DNA of 7,336 nt. It comes from Pseudomonadota bacterium (GTDB taxonomy: Bacteria > Pseudomonadota > Gammaproteobacteria > JAKAQQ01). The stretch is from positions 1-7,336 of the forward strand of contig JAJZNM010000047.1 in NCBI GenBank assembly GCA_021852325.1, in the 5' to 3' direction. A model generated the notes under the pieces. It made no database searches. It was not told the DNA's origin and worked only from the letters and a program-made list of their open reading frames with translations. Each line of letters opens with the position of its first letter. The first letter of the stretch is position 1. The position numbers and the translations under genes are program-made. Of this stretch, positions 6,746 to 7,336 are shown in pieces.

Positions 6746-7336
6746 ATGCTCAACTACCCGACCATCAACCCGGTGGCCCTTCAAATCGGTCCGCTGGCCA
6801 TTCACTGGTACGGACTCATGTACCTGATCGGTATCGTCGCCGCGTTCTGGCTGCTCCACCGCCGGATCCACGGACGGGTGACGGGCTGGACCGACGACCA
6901 GCTCCTCGACATGACGTTCTATGCGGCACTCGGGGTCATCGTGGGGGGGCGCATTGGCTATGTGCTCCTTTATAACCTGCCCTATTATCTGTCCGACCCG
7001 GTCCGGATCTTCGAAGTCTGGGACGGTGGCATGTCGTTTCATGGCGGCATGCTCCGGGTCATTGCAGCCATGATGCTCTACGGACGAAGGACCGGGCGCA
7101 ACGTTTTCGACCTGACCGACTTCATCGCTCCGGTCGTGCCGCTCGGGCTTCTGGCCGGCCGCGCCGGCAACTTCATCAATGGCGAGCTCTGGGGCAAGGT
7201 CAGCCATCTCCCGTGGGCCATGCGCCTGCCCTGTTCCAATCCCCGGTTTTTCTTTTACTGCGGCTATGTCGGTCCCGGCTGGAGCGCGCCCCATGTCCCA
7301 TCGCAGCTTTATGAGCTCGCACTCGAGGGGATCGTC
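6746..7336 (+). CDS. lgt: Prolipoprotein diacylglyceryl transferase (3' truncated by window edge)
   Basis: Lgt moves a diacylglyceryl group from phosphatidylglycerol to the lipobox cysteine of prolipoproteins, the first step of lipoprotein maturation in the inner membrane. 197 codons are visible; the frame is still open at the window end, and roughly the last third is missing. Residues align with E. coli Lgt at a constant offset of four: Tyr22 in HWYGLMY (E. coli Tyr26), His99 in MSFHGG (His103), and the signature GRAGNFINGELWG with Arg139, Asn142, Glu147 and Gly150 (Arg143, Asn146, Glu151, Gly154). Hydrophobic membrane segments are seen near 12-37, 56-77, 101-112 and 124-138. Two places differ from the usual pattern: HGGMLR (99-104) has Arg where Gly is normal, and PHVPSQLYE (182-190) replaces the common RHPSQLYE. 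Cysteines at 163 and 172 lie in the variable loop before it. It starts directly after the rlmI stop, with no gap. Identity is secure. Confidence 0.96.
   Translation, partial: MLNYPTINPVALQIGPLAIHWYGLMYLIGIVAAFWLLHRRIHGRVTGWTDDQLLDMTFYAALGVIVGGRIGYVLLYNLPYYLSDPVRIFEVWDGGMSFHGGMLRVIAAMMLYGRRTGRNVFDLTDFIAPVVPLGLLAGRAGNFINGELWGKVSHLPWAMRLPCSNPRFFFYCGYVGPGWSAPHVPSQLYELALEGIV

Noticed and set aside
6742..6975. Open frame of 77 codons on the + strand at the start of lgt
   Set aside because: It is in another frame from the clear Lgt protein starting at 6746, and its product has no recognisable feature.

Overview
The window is a gap-free run of housekeeping genes, all on the + strand. It is GC-rich and the proteins look proteobacterial, most likely gammaproteobacterial. 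The grounds are a glycine decarboxylase P-protein split into two genes, an RlmI-type methyltransferase of exactly the E. coli length, and an Lgt whose residues line up with E. coli Lgt at a constant offset of four. The genus cannot be fixed from this stretch. Leucine codons lean towards CTC.

Layout: the 3' two thirds of gcvT (2-730), gcvH (759-1151), gcvPA (1165-2577), a thiol peroxidase gene tpx (2589-3089), gcvPB (3086-4561), a PfkB-family kinase of the adenosine-kinase-like group (4558-5508), a possible 17-codon mini-ORF (5505-5558), an RlmI/RlmK-family 23S rRNA methyltransferase (5555-6745) and the 5' two thirds of lgt (6746 to the window end). The largest non-coding gap is 46 bases, or none if the mini-ORF is real. 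Three junctions are ATGA stop/start overlaps, one is end to end, and the others are 11 to 28 bases. I see no terminator, RNA gene, repeat array or mobile element, so one long transcript entering from before base 1 and leaving after base 7336 is the simplest reading.

How the genes fit together: GcvT, GcvH, GcvPA and GcvPB are the T, H and P components of the glycine cleavage system. The L protein (dihydrolipoamide dehydrogenase) is not here. The system splits glycine into CO2, ammonia and methylene-tetrahydrofolate. The methyltransferase spends S-adenosylmethionine, and an adenosine kinase could recycle the adenosine left after S-adenosylhomocysteine hydrolysis, so a one-carbon theme is plausible beyond the gcv genes. 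Lgt, which starts lipoprotein maturation in the inner membrane, is not obviously related.

The most notable point is the complete thiol peroxidase gene lying between the two P-protein subunit genes and overlapping gcvPB by four bases. I see no clear sign of an unknown system. The remaining points are small: the mini-ORF, and two unusual substitutions in conserved parts of Lgt.
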